From an uncultured Bacteroidales bacterium (GTDB taxonomy: Bacteria; Bacteroidota; Bacteroidia; Bacteroidales; WCHB1-69), in NCBI GenBank assembly GCA_900316305.1, contig ONCM01000026.1, forward strand, positions 1-64,000: DNA of 64,000 bases. The letters run 5' to 3'. This document shows, piece after piece, positions 42,460 through 51,609 of the stretch. The translations under genes and the position numbers were made by a program. Positions within the stretch are counted from its first letter, which is position 1, and each line of letters starts with the position of its first letter. The notes under the pieces were generated by a model that saw only the letters and a program-made list of their open reading frames with translations, searched no databases and had not been told where the DNA came from.

Positions 42460-43380
42460 CTATGCCAGGGTTAAAGCATTCTCCGCACATGAGAACTGGC
42501 CTTCGCTCATCTCCTGTTGGATTTCCAAAACGGTATTTCGGGCTTCCTCGTCACCATTGTCCACCGCTTTAACAGCCCATTCCAAAGCTTTAGCAAGGTC
42601 TTTTTCAACACCAAAACCTTCTTTGTAACACATAGCAAGGTTGTTTTGAGCCATTGTGTATCCTTGTTCTGCGGCTTTGGTGTACCAAGCTACCGCTTCC
42701 CCATAATTTTTATTGACACCTCTTCCTTCGTTATAGCATAAGGCAAGTCTATACTGTGACGGGGCTTCGCCTTTTTCGGCGGCTTTGGTGTACCATTCAA
42801 CCGCTTTCTTATAGTTCCTTCTAATTCCATTTCCTTTTTCGTAACAAAGAGCAAGATAGTATTGCGACCAAAGGTCTCCTTGCTCCGCTGCTTTAGTAAA
42901 CCATTCAACGGCTTTCTTGGAATCCGTCTCATCACCTTCCCCGTCTAAATAATGTCGACCCAAATTATACTGTGCTCCTGCATATCCTTGTGTTGCGGCT
43001 TTAATAAACCATTCTATAGCCTTCTTTAAATCTCTTTCAACACCATAACCATTGTAGTAACAAGAGCCAATGTCATTCTGAGCCCTCAAATCTCCCTGCT
43101 CTGCGGCCTTATGATACCACTCTAAAGCCTTCACATAATCCTGTTCCACGCCGTCACCTCGGTAATAACAAGCGGCAAGGTTGAACTGTGCTCTCATTAA
43201 CCCTTGTTCCGCCGCCTTTGTGTACCATTCCACTGCTTTTAAAAGGTTTTTCCTGACACCTTCGCCTCTCGCATAATACACGCCCAGGTTATTTTGCGCT
43301 TTTGCATCTCCTTTCTTGGCCAAAACCCTCAACTCTTCTATTGTCATTTCTGAATATGGCTTTTGCTTTGTGTCTTCCAT
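42460..43380 (-). CDS. Sel1-like repeat protein
   Basis: 306 residues made of seven 36-residue Sel1 repeats after a short N-terminal helix: each has the pattern AQxNLGxxYxxGxGVxKDxxKAVEWYxKAAEQG (seen as AQNNLGVYYARGEGV, AQFNLAACYYRGDGV, AQNDIGSCYYNGYGV and so on). There is no signal peptide. Sel1 solenoids bind proteins or peptides. The gene starts 4 bp after the stop of the deiminase-like gene, so the two form an operon. Confidence 0.93.
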   Translation of the reverse strand: MEDTKQKPYSEMTIEELRVLAKKGDAKAQNNLGVYYARGEGVRKNLLKAVEWYTKAAEQGLMRAQFNLAACYYRGDGVEQDYVKALEWYHKAAEQGDLRAQNDIGSCYYNGYGVERDLKKAIEWFIKAATQGYAGAQYNLGRHYLDGEGDETDSKKAVEWFTKAAEQGDLWSQYYLALCYEKGNGIRRNYKKAVEWYTKAAEKGEAPSQYRLALCYNEGRGVNKNYGEAVAWYTKAAEQGYTMAQNNLAMCYKEGFGVEKDLAKALEWAVKAVDNGDEEARNTVLEIQQEMSEGQFSCAENALTLA

Positions 43381-43384
43381 AAAT

Positions 43385-44227
43385 TTAGTTTTTAATATTC
43401 CATGAAATGCAGTTCAACGCGCCGCCTCTTCTGACGGCTTCCAAAGAGGGTATGCCGACCACTTCGCATCCGGGATTGGCTTTGTCGATTTGTTCCAGCG
43501 CCTGATTGTCTTCTTCTATACCTAATTGCGGAACAAGGATTAACTTGCCGACTTGCAGGTAATTGATGTAGCACCAACTGTATTTATCATGCTTTTCCAC
43601 ATTGAATTTCAACGGAATGATTTCAAACCGTTTTTCCAAACTCTCATAGAACAGATTGTAATACTTTGTTGAGAAATCATCATAGTTGGTCAGGAGAATT
43701 TTCCCGTCGCCGACATAATGGACAATGCCGTCACTATGTCCATATCTGTCACATTTTTCCCTCGGCAGAAAAAGAATGTCGCACTGGAAAGCATCGAGCA
43801 GCATCTTTTCTACCTCATTACGAGATTTATCTTGGTTTTCCTCAAATACCTTCTCCGTCATCACAACGGTATCGCCGCATTTCACCACGTTGCCGCCGTC
43901 CAAAATGAGGTCGATCCTGATGCTCTTGGGTAGAAGCTGCTGCAAATGGTTCGCTTCTGATTGGAACACATCATCGGGATTGGTTAGAACACTTTGGCCG
44001 TAGGTGTCTTTCAAATAATTGGGTGTGTATTTGTAGAACACGAAACGCTCTTCTTCAATCTGGATGGGCATGAAATCGCGGCACCAGATGTCCTTGGTCT
44101 CCGACAGGTAGGCATACGGAATCCCATGCTTTTCTAACGCCTCCGTGATGTGAGCGTTCAAGATTGGGCACTTCTCCGGCAGCAGGCCGGAGAAGTAAAC
44201 GGTATTGGTGTGGTTATCGGTTATCAT
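43385..44227 (-). CDS. Agmatine deiminase / peptidyl-arginine deiminase family protein
   Basis: 280 residues. The guanidine-modifying fold is shown by DIWCRDFMPIQ, LILDGGNVVKCGD, RYGHSDGIVHYV and the catalytic Cys273 in GGALNCISW. The Asp, His, Asp and Cys set of the family is complete. It is about 70-80 residues shorter than agmatine deiminase (about 360) and has no signal peptide, so it is a cytoplasmic short-form enzyme whose substrate (agmatine or another guanidine) is uncertain. It is co-transcribed with the Sel1 gene and lies 9 bp downstream of the AT-rich gene. Confidence 0.88.
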   Translation of the reverse strand: MITDNHTNTVYFSGLLPEKCPILNAHITEALEKHGIPYAYLSETKDIWCRDFMPIQIEEERFVFYKYTPNYLKDTYGQSVLTNPDDVFQSEANHLQQLLPKSIRIDLILDGGNVVKCGDTVVMTEKVFEENQDKSRNEVEKMLLDAFQCDILFLPREKCDRYGHSDGIVHYVGDGKILLTNYDDFSTKYYNLFYESLEKRFEIIPLKFNVEKHDKYSWCYINYLQVGKLILVPQLGIEEDNQALEQIDKANPGCEVVGIPSLEAVRRGGALNCISWNIKN

Positions 44228-44236
44228 AATTCTCTA

Positions 44237-44983
44237 TTATTCTTCAACAATATTTTTGATTTGAAACCTCCACGGCCTTAAATCTCGTTCATAGTACTTT
44301 TTGTTGGTCTTGATGTGTTTAGCTTTTGAATATTCTTTTTCTGAAATTAGTATTTCTTTTTTAACATTTGGTTTTTCATAAACCGCAACATTGATTCTTT
44401 CTAAAAGTTCTATTTCTCCTCCTGGTTTGCCCGTAGGAATCCATAAGATTTCAGTTCCTCCATTCAAAGTTATGCCTCCATAAAACATATCATCAAAAAT
44501 ATGAGTCGAATGAGGATCATATTTTACACTCACTGTTTTGGGATACATGCCGTTTTCAGTTTCCAAGACTCTATATGAACGAATCAGAAATGAAGCCCTA
44601 TATCTTTTTTTCTCATTTTCGAATGTTACATCAACTCCCGATTGATGCAAATTAAAACTACCAAAGTTGTAATATGGGAAAGCATCATTGTTCAGTTTGA
44701 ATAACCTTGATTTAGAAGGATGGGCATTTGTATGATACATGATGAAATCCTTAATATCACCATCTTCTTCGTGATAATACAATTCTATAGCACCCAAATC
44801 AATAATATATTTTCCATTAATAAGAAAATAGCCATTACAAAGAATCTTTTCAGCACAAGGCCGGAACCATTCTGCTATTGTTTCGTATTTCTCTTCAATA
44901 CTTTTATCTCTCCACTTGTCTTCATTAACATCTCTTTTTCTGATTTTGTCAAATTCTTTCAAAATCTCAATAAGCTTTTCCAT
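44237..44983 (-). CDS. AT-rich gene of unknown function
   Basis: About 248 residues from ATG 44983, which follows the promoter at 45024. The N-terminus is helical (EKLIEILKEFDKIRKRDVNE). The core NGYFLINGKYIIDLGAIELY, then YHEEDGDIKDFIMYHTN and FNLHQSGVDVTFENEKKRYRASFLIRSY, suggests a single-domain enzyme with conserved His and Asp. It may be distantly related to 3-methyladenine glycosylase-like folds, but I cannot support this. Base composition is clearly more AT-rich than neighbours, which hints at transfer. It is first in a likely three-gene operon. Confidence 0.7.
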   Translation of the reverse strand: MEKLIEILKEFDKIRKRDVNEDKWRDKSIEEKYETIAEWFRPCAEKILCNGYFLINGKYIIDLGAIELYYHEEDGDIKDFIMYHTNAHPSKSRLFKLNNDAFPYYNFGSFNLHQSGVDVTFENEKKRYRASFLIRSYRVLETENGMYPKTVSVKYDPHSTHIFDDMFYGGITLNGGTEILWIPTGKPGGEIELLERINVAVYEKPNVKKEILISEKEYSKAKHIKTNKKYYERDLRPWRFQIKNIVEE

Positions 44984-45023
44984 AATAACTCTTTTTTTTT
45001 GTTTATAAATAACTTTCAAAGTG

Positions 45024-45031
45024 CAAAAGTA
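45024..45031 (-). promoter_or_regulatory. -7 promoter element of the 44983-42460 operon
   Basis: TACTTTTGCAC on the minus strand, 41 bp before ATG 44983. Confidence 0.65.
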
Positions 45032-45188
45032 AAGCGGAAAATTGGAACCACCAAACTTTTTTTGTTAATTCTTGTAAAGATTTTCGAAAAGTTATTTATT
45101 AAAACAATAAAACACAGATTATCAGGATAATACAAAATTGTTTACTTGTTGGTTTTCTCGGAATGTTGCGTGCAACCCTTAAAAATCT

Positions 45189-45196
45189 TACCTTTG
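45189..45196 (+). promoter_or_regulatory. -7 promoter element of the SSS transporter
   Basis: TACCTTTGCCGCC, 25 bp before ATG 45221. Confidence 0.7.
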
Positions 45197-45220
45197 CCGC
45201 CAAATTAAATCCCTCAAAAA

Positions 45221-46864
45221 ATGAACCCCGCTTTTCATACGATTGACATCATCATTTTCGCCGCGTATCTGCTGATTATTGTCGGATTGGGCATCTGGAT
45301 TTCACATAGGAAGAAGAACAAGGACAAGACCACAGAGGACTACTTTTTAGCGGGCAAGTCGCTGCCGTGGTGGACGATAGGTGCGTCGCTGATTGCCGCC
45401 AACATCTCGGCAGAGCAGTTCATCGGAATGTCTGGATCGGGGTTCGCAGGTGGCTTTGCGGTGGCCTCTTACGAGTTTATGGCCGCGCTCACGCTCATCA
45501 TCGTGGCCAAGTTCTTCATGCCCGTGTTCGTGAAACAGGGCATCTACACTATCCCCGAATTTGTCGAAAAACGGTTCTCGCGGAACCTGAAGACCATCCT
45601 CGCCGTCTTCTGGCTGGGCCTCTTCATCTTCGTGAACCTCACTTCTGTGCTCTACCTCGGTGCCAAAGCCATTGACACCATCATCGGCATTGGCGACGGC
45701 TCGCTCATCATCCCCGCCATCATCGGACTGGGCCTGATCGCCGCCCTCTACTCCATCACCGGCGGCCTTTCCTCCGTGGCCTGGACCGACATTCTGCAGG
45801 TTATCCTGCTCGTGCTCGGCGGCCTCATCACCACGGTGGTCGCGCTGCAGGTCATCAGTCCCGACGGCACCATCATGCAGGGCATACAGCACCTCACCGA
45901 TGCGGCGGGCGACCGTATGCACCTGATTCTGCCCAAAGACAACCCCGAATACCACAATCTGCCCGGCATCGCCATGCTCATCGGCGGACTGTGGGTGGCC
46001 AACCTCTACTACTGGGGCTTCAACCAGTACATCATCCAGCGGGCGTTTGCCGCCAAGTCGCTGCCCGAAGCGCAAAAAGGTCTGGCATTCGCGGCGTTCC
46101 TCAAGCTGCTCATCCCCTTTATTGTGGTTATCCCCGGTATCGTAGCGTATGTGATGTACTCCGAGGGCAGTTTCGGCGCGGTGGAGGCTCTCACCAAGGC
46201 CAACGGCGCCCTCAACAACGACAACGCCTACCCGTGGCTCATCAGCACCTTCATCCCGGTAGGACTTAAAGGGCTGGTAGTCGCTGCGTTAGCCGCCGCC
46301 ATCATCTCCTCCTTAGCCTCTATGCTCAACTCCGCCTCCACAATCTACACCATGGACATCTACAAGCCCTATATCGCCCCGAAAGTGAAGGAGAAAACGG
46401 GCAAGGACGTGAGTCTGGTGCTGGTGGGACAGATTTCCGCCGGACTTTTCCTCATCATCGCCTGCTTGATTGCCCCGCTGCTCGGCAGTGTGGGACAGAT
46501 ATTCCAGTACATACAGGAATACACTGGTCTGGTGAGTCCGGGCATCCTCGCGCTGTTCCTGTTAGGACTGTTCTGGAAGAAGACCACCAACAAAGGTGCT
46601 ATCACGGGTGTGGTTCTTTCCATCCCCATCGCACTGGCACTCAAATTCTTACCTATCGGAATGCCCTTTATCGACCAGATGTTCTACACCTGCCTGCTCA
46701 CGATGGCCATTATCATCATGGTGAGCTTGTGCACGTGCGAGAATGAAGATGATGTGAAAGGTATTGCGCTGATTTCCAGCATGTTCAAAACCAAAACGGA
46801 CTTTCACATCGCTGCGTATGCGATTTGCGTGCTGCTGGTGGTGATTTATGCAGTGTTCTGGTAA
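45221..46864 (+). CDS. Sodium/solute symporter (SSS family, SglT-like)
   Basis: 547 residues with about 13-14 membrane segments. It opens with IIFAAYLLIIVGLGIWISHR and has the family core DYFLAGKSLPWWTIGASLIA followed by ANISAEQFIGMSGSGFAGG, typical of sodium-glucose/galactose or myo-inositol symporters. WVANLYYWGFNQYIIQRAFA is also characteristic. It imports a sugar or polyol with Na+. The broken galK lies 8 kb upstream, so galactose is a possible but unproven substrate. It is monocistronic, with a GAAACTT repeat downstream. Confidence 0.93.
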   Translation: MNPAFHTIDIIIFAAYLLIIVGLGIWISHRKKNKDKTTEDYFLAGKSLPWWTIGASLIAANISAEQFIGMSGSGFAGGFAVASYEFMAALTLIIVAKFFMPVFVKQGIYTIPEFVEKRFSRNLKTILAVFWLGLFIFVNLTSVLYLGAKAIDTIIGIGDGSLIIPAIIGLGLIAALYSITGGLSSVAWTDILQVILLVLGGLITTVVALQVISPDGTIMQGIQHLTDAAGDRMHLILPKDNPEYHNLPGIAMLIGGLWVANLYYWGFNQYIIQRAFAAKSLPEAQKGLAFAAFLKLLIPFIVVIPGIVAYVMYSEGSFGAVEALTKANGALNNDNAYPWLISTFIPVGLKGLVVAALAAAIISSLASMLNSASTIYTMDIYKPYIAPKVKEKTGKDVSLVLVGQISAGLFLIIACLIAPLLGSVGQIFQYIQEYTGLVSPGILALFLLGLFWKKTTNKGAITGVVLSIPIALALKFLPIGMPFIDQMFYTCLLTMAIIIMVSLCTCENEDDVKGIALISSMFKTKTDFHIAAYAICVLLVVIYAVFW

Positions 46865-46867
46865 AAA

Positions 46868-46936
46868 CAATTAGTTTCAAGTTTCAAGTTTCAGGTCGTG
46901 GGTCTTACTTGAAACCTGAAACTTGAAACTAGAAAC
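46868..46936. repeat. GTTTCAAGTTTCAGG / GAAACCTGAAACTTG repeat
   Basis: Direct GTTTCAA units followed by their complement give a hairpin between the convergent transporter and purN genes. Confidence 0.75.
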
Positions 46937-46967
46937 TTCTCTGCTAGAGGGAGATAAATCGAAATTA

Positions 46968-47537
46968 TTACTGTTCTCCGATCACCGACCCGATGGTCAG
47001 CGGGAAATACTTGTGCTCTAATTGGTGGATTTTCGTTTCCACGATTTCCAAGGTGTCGCCTTCTTCGATGTGGAAGGCGAATTGGTTGATAATCTTGCCT
47101 GTATCAACACCCTCATCCACGAAATGGATGGTGATACCGAAGACCTTCACCCCGTAGTTATAAGCATCGGCGATGCCGTGTGCACCCGGGAAGGAGGGCA
47201 GCAGGGCGGGGTGCAGGTTGATGATGCGCATGGGGTAGGCCTCCAACAGCGTCTTTCCGATGATGCGCATGTAGCCGGCCAGCACGATGTACTCGACCCC
47301 ACGCTTGCGAAGTTCGTCCAAAATGGCCTGCTCGTAGGCGGCCTTTCCGGCATAATCCTTCGCACAAAAAGTGAACGCGTCAATGCCGGCGGCACTGGCG
47401 CGTTCTACTGCTTTGCTTGAAGGATTGTCGGATACCAGAAGTGCGATGTCGGCTTTCAGCGTCTGCTGTTTGACGGCCTCAATGATGGCCTGGAAGTTGG
47501 AGCCGAAACCGCTGGCGAAAACGGCAATCTTCTTCAT
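46968..47537 (-). CDS. purN: Phosphoribosylglycinamide formyltransferase
   Basis: 189 residues. PurN transfers the formyl group of 10-formyl-THF to GAR in de novo purine synthesis. The N-terminus KKIAVFASGFGSNFQAIIEA, LVSDNPSSKAVERA, LAGYMRIIGKTLLEAYPMRI with following NLHPALLPSFPG, and HFVDEGVDTGKII are diagnostic; Asn and His of NLHPALLPSF and Asp of DEGVDTG are the catalytic residues. It starts 3 nt after the stop of the Cys-rich lipoprotein gene. Confidence 0.97.
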   Translation of the reverse strand: MKKIAVFASGFGSNFQAIIEAVKQQTLKADIALLVSDNPSSKAVERASAAGIDAFTFCAKDYAGKAAYEQAILDELRKRGVEYIVLAGYMRIIGKTLLEAYPMRIINLHPALLPSFPGAHGIADAYNYGVKVFGITIHFVDEGVDTGKIINQFAFHIEEGDTLEIVETKIHQLEHKYFPLTIGSVIGEQ

Positions 47538-47540
47538 GGA

Positions 47541-48029
47541 TTACTTTTTGTTAGGACAACCGCCTTCTTTCTTGCAGCCGTGGCCTTCGCCTTTTTGGCA
47601 ACCTTGTTTGTCGCCTTTGCAGCAACCTTTACCTTCGCCTTTCTTGCAGCCACCGCAGCAGCCTGCAGCGTCGAAAGCGGCTTTTCTCTCCTCAATCGTG
47701 AGCTTGTCCCAGTTGTTCATAGCAGCTTCGAAAGCGGCTTTCTTTTCTTCCTGGGCTTTTTTCATGGCCTGCATCTCATCGTATTTGGCCTTGCGTTGGT
47801 CGAGCAGCTCAGCCTTACGCTCTTCGGTGAGGTTCTCCCAGTTTTGCCAATCTTCGGCAGCCTTCTTACAGGCTTCCATCTCGGCTTTCTGCTCCTCGGT
47901 CATCTCCGGGCAGCAGGCTTCGGTTTGGGGTTCAGTACCTTCGGCCGTTTGTTCAGCGGGCTTGTTGTTGTTACAAGCGGTAAAAGTCAGACAGCAAGCA
48001 GCTGCCATTAAGATAAAAAGTTTCTTCAT
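47541..48029 (-). CDS. Cys-rich lipoprotein with Lys/Glu coiled coil
   Basis: 162 residues. The lipoprotein signal MKKLFILMAAACCLTFTAC lipidates Cys19. A short linker with a CC pair (ACCPEM), a charged helical region (TEEQKAEMEACKKAAEDWQN, then a second similar helix) and a C-terminal Cys/Gly/Lys-rich segment follow. The last segment has ten cysteines in about 45 residues (AAGCCGGCKKGEGKGCC, CQKGEGHGCKKEGGC) and one His. Metal binding (Cu, Zn or similar) or redox buffering is possible. No family is recognised. purN follows with a 3-bp gap, so the two are in one operon. Confidence 0.75.
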   Translation of the reverse strand: MKKLFILMAAACCLTFTACNNNKPAEQTAEGTEPQTEACCPEMTEEQKAEMEACKKAAEDWQNWENLTEERKAELLDQRKAKYDEMQAMKKAQEEKKAAFEAAMNNWDKLTIEERKAAFDAAGCCGGCKKGEGKGCCKGDKQGCQKGEGHGCKKEGGCPNKK

Positions 48030-48073
48030 TTTTTTGATTTAATTTGATGAATATTCATTTTGAAAAACCGCCG

Positions 48074-48081
48074 CAAAAATA
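48074..48081 (-). promoter_or_regulatory. -7 promoter element of the Cys-rich lipoprotein-purN operon
   Basis: TATTTTTGCGGCG on the minus strand, about 45 bp before the start at 48029. Confidence 0.7.
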
Positions 48082-48125
48082 GTTTTTTTTCAATCCTAAG
48101 ACTGTTTAAAATTCTTAAAAAAATG

Positions 48126-48133
48126 TATTTTTG
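48126..48133 (+). promoter_or_regulatory. -7 promoter element of the first subtilase
   Basis: TATTTTTGCAGG, 21 bp before ATG 48154; divergent from the previous promoter. Confidence 0.7.
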
Positions 48134-48153
48134 CAGGCTTTAGAATATACTGT

Positions 48154-49763
48154 ATGATGAAAAAAATACACCTTCTGCTTTTGTGTCTGGGAATGGTCGC
48201 CGCCGTCTCGGCGCAAAACCCCACCTGTTATCGTATCTACCTGAGTGACAAAGCAAACACTCCCTACTCCATTAGCAATCCGTCAGCTTATCTGTCACAA
48301 CGTGCCATCGATAAGCGCACGCGATTCAACATTCCGATTACAGAACAGGATTTGCCCATCAACCCACAATATAATGGATGAACACCTTCACGGTCTATTG
48401 TCCTGACAGCACGGTTGTGCCACAAATTGAAAATCTGCCGTTTGTAGATTCAGTGTGGGCAGTGGGCAACTATATTTTGCACGATGCTTCCGTCGCTCAG
48501 TATCCTGACAATCCTGTTCCGATGGTTCATAACACACTCACATCATCCAAAGATTCAATTGATTACGGCTTTGGATGGGATCAGATTTCCCTGATTAACG
48601 GAGTTCCGTTGCACGAGGAGGGTTTTCGTGGCGAGGGTATGCTGATTGCCGTGCTTGACGGTGGATTCTTCGGTATTGAGACTATCTCATTCTACCAACA
48701 ACTGGTCAACGAAGGGCGTTTCTTCGGTCAATATTCGTTGATGCCCGACTTCGTGGATACATTGCCGAGTGGCTGGTCGGAAGTACACGGCACGATTGTG
48801 ACTTCCGCCATGGCTGCCAACACCAGCGGTGAGCTTGTGGGCACAGCGCCGGCCGCCTCGTATGCGCTTATCCATACCGAATGGGTGCTTTCTGAGGAAC
48901 TTGTGGAAGAAGACTTTTGGGCAAACGGTGCGGAAATCGCCGACAGCATTGGCGCGGATGTCATCAACTCCTCACTCGGCTACCGCAAATTCCCGGATTT
49001 CCCGCAGAACGACATCACCTACGAAAACATGGACGGGCTGAACAGCATTGCCTCGCGTTGCGCCACCATCCTCGGACAGAAGGGCGTAATTGTCTGTGTG
49101 GCAGCGGGCAATGATGGTAACAACGAATACTACCACGTCAATCGTCCAGGCGATGCCTTCGACATCCTATGCGTGGGAGCCTGTGCAGCGGACAGCATCA
49201 TCGCCGACTTCTCCTCTCGTGGTCCCTCCTACGACGGTCGCGTGAAGCCCGACATCACCTCAATGGGCGTACAGACGGCCTGCTATTATCCTGACGACAT
49301 GCTCTCCTTCGCCAATGGCACCAGTCTGGCCACCCCCGTCGCCGCCGGTATGTGCGCCTGCCTCTGGCAAGCTCTGCCCGGCTACACCTCTTCCGAAATC
49401 ATGCAGATGATCCGTGAGAGCGGCAATTTTTACGACAACCCCAACCCCGAATACGGCTACGGCATCCCTAACTTCTACCAAGTCTATGCGAACCACGTCG
49501 GCATCAACGACTACAAACCGCTGATCCTCAGCGTCTATCCGAACCCCGTCACCGACCAGCTGCACATCGTCAACCCCGACGGCAACATCCAGACCGTCAC
49601 TATTTATAATGCCTCCGGCCAACTCGTCCTCCAAACCTCCGTTCCCCACTCTCCGATTCTCGAAATTCCCGTAACGAACTTACCCAATGGATTTTACATC
49701 GGAACCGCCACCCTCAACAATCACCAAACCGCCACGTTTAAATTTATAAAAAGAATCCCTTAA
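48154..49763 (+). pseudogene. Secreted subtilisin-like (S8) protease with T9SS type A domain, frameshifted copy 1
   Basis: Frame 1 (48154-48381) encodes a signal peptide and the start of the mature protein up to TEQDLPINPQY, then a stop. Frame 2 (48378-49763) resumes at MNTFTVYCPDSTVVPQIENL. The paralogue 1.7 kb downstream shows that 52 bp are missing at about 48372. The rest is a complete S8 catalytic domain (Asp in IAVLDGGFF, His in VHGTIVTSAMAA, Ser in NGTSLATPVAAGMCA) and a T9SS type A sorting domain (SVYPNPVTDQLHIVNPDG... NGFYIGTATLNNHQTATFKF). If intact it would be an exported, surface-anchored or released protease. Confidence 0.85.
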
Positions 49764-49835
49764 GCAGTCCCGAAGGGACAAAACGCGCGAAGTGCAAGTA
49801 ACCCCACACAAGGCGAAGCCGCAGTGTGGGGACAC

Positions 49836-49880
49836 CCTAACCCTTAAACCTTAAACCTTAAACCTTAACCCCCAAACCTT
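49836..49880. repeat. TTAAACC simple repeat and adjacent CCCCACAC hairpin
   Basis: CCCTTAAACCTTAAACCTTA units precede copy 2 of the subtilase. Just before them CCCCACAC...GTGTGGGG (about 49801-49831) forms a stem of 8 bp, a possible terminator of copy 1. Confidence 0.65.
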
Positions 49881-49882
49881 AT

Positions 49883-51572
49883 ATGAAAAAACTAACCCTA
49901 ATCTGCTTCCTTCTTGGCCTGGCCGTCTCCCTTTTCGGCCAAAACCCAAGTCCGACCTGTTATCGGGTTTATCTGAGTGACAAAAACAACTCGCCGTACT
50001 CCATCAGCAATCCGTCAGCTTATCTGTCACAACGTGCCATCGATAAGCGCACGCGATTCAACATTCCGATTACAGAACAGGATTTGCCCATCAACCCACA
50101 ATATCCCACAATATAAGCAGCAGATCCTTGCGCTGCACCCACAAATGCAGCCATTGGCCGTCTCCAAATGGATGAACACGTTTACGGTTTATTGTCCAGA
50201 CAGCACGATTGTTCTGCAAATTGAGAACCTACCGTTTGTGGACTCCATTCTACCTGTAGCCGCGTACCAATTACACGAAATACCTATAGTCCAAGCTGTT
50301 CCGGACAATCAGACTCCAATTGTTCACAATACAACTACTCCCAGCAAAGACACACTAGACTATGGATACGGTTTTAATCAAATTGCTCTGCATAACGGCC
50401 ATCTATTACACGCGGAAGGTTTTCGTGGCGAAGGTATGCTAATTGCTGCGATTGATGGCGGATTTAGCGGAATTGAGCCATATCCTTTTTTTCAAGAACT
50501 TGTAAATAGTGGACGCTATTTGGGTAAGTATATATTGTTACCTAATCTTGTGGATACATTATCCACTGGCGGTATTGAAATAAGTCACGGTACAGGTGTA
50601 GTCACTGCAATGGCCTCAAACTCTCCTGGAAAAGTTATCGGTACCGCCCCGAACGCTTCTTACGTTTTCATCGTATCAGAATTTGGGGGCACAGAACAGC
50701 TCATCGAAGAGGATTTTTGGGCCAATGGGGCGGAAATCGCTGACAGTATCGGTGCAGATGTCCTCAACTCCTCATTAGGTTATTATAATTTCCGAGATTT
50801 TCCTCAAGCTAATTTCACTTATGCAGAGCTTGACGGACAGCATAGTGTTGCCTCTCGCTGCGCTACCATTTTAGGAGAAAAAGGTGTTGTTGTTTGTGTT
50901 TCAGCTGGAAATTGGGGCAATGACTTTTATTACATAGGACATCCTGCCGATGCATTCGACATTCTTAGCGTAGGTGCTATCACACCCGATAGCCTTTATT
51001 TAAGCTTTTCTTCGCACGGTCCAACTTCTGACGGCCGCGTAAAACCTGATGTCGTGGCCCAAGGGGAAAATGTATTTTTGTATGGTCCTGCACCTCCCGA
51101 CTATCCTTCTGATTATTTCATTTACACAAGTGCGGGGACGAGTCTGTCATGCCCTATCATTGCCGGTCTCAGTGCCTGCCTCTGGCAAGCCATGCCCGAA
51201 TATTCCTCTACGGAAATCATGCAGATTATCCGCGAGAGCGGCCACCTCTACGACAACCCTAACCCCGAATTCGGCTACGGTATCCCCGACTTCTACAAAG
51301 CCTACACTTCCCATGTCGGCATAAACGACTACAAACCGCTGCAGCTCAGCGTCTATCCGAACCCCGTCACTGACAAGCTCTATCTCACCAACCTCGACGG
51401 CGAGCTCCAAACCATCAGCATCTACAACGCCGCCGGCCAACTCATCCTGCAACACCCCGTCAACGGCAACGCTCTCATAGAAATCAACGTAACATCCTTG
51501 CCGAAAGGGTTTTACGTCGGAACCGCCACCCTCAATAATCACCAAATCGCCAATTTCAAATTTGTAAAATAA
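49883..51572 (+). pseudogene. Secreted subtilisin-like (S8) protease with T9SS type A domain, frameshifted copy 2
   Basis: The gene opens with a signal peptide (MKKLTLICFLLGLAVSLFGQ) and runs to INPQY, where CCCACAATAT is duplicated in tandem (50095-50104 and 50105-50114). Removing one copy restores the frame as INPQYKQQILALHPQMQPLA. The remainder has the S8 triad (Asp in IAAIDGGFS, His in SHGTGVVTAMAS, Ser in GTSLSCPIIAGLSA) and a type A T9SS sorting domain (SVYPNPVTDKLYLTNLDG ... FYVGTATLNNHQIANFKFVK). Same family as copy 1; tandem duplicates. The single 10-bp duplication makes a sequencing or assembly junction quite possible. Confidence 0.85.
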
Positions 51573-51573
51573 C

Positions 51574-51606
51574 CCCCTTAAACCCTAAACTATAAACCCT
51601 AAACCA
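51574..51606. repeat. AAACCCTAAACTAT simple repeat
   Basis: Tandem AAACCCT units, the same family as 49836, ending 3 bp before purC. Confidence 0.65.
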
Positions 51607-51609
51607 AAT

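Noticed and set aside
48370..48385. Programmed ribosomal frameshift in the subtilases
   Set aside because: No slippery heptamer with a downstream structure; the paralogue shows 52 bp are missing, and copy 2 differs by a 10-bp duplication, so indels explain it.
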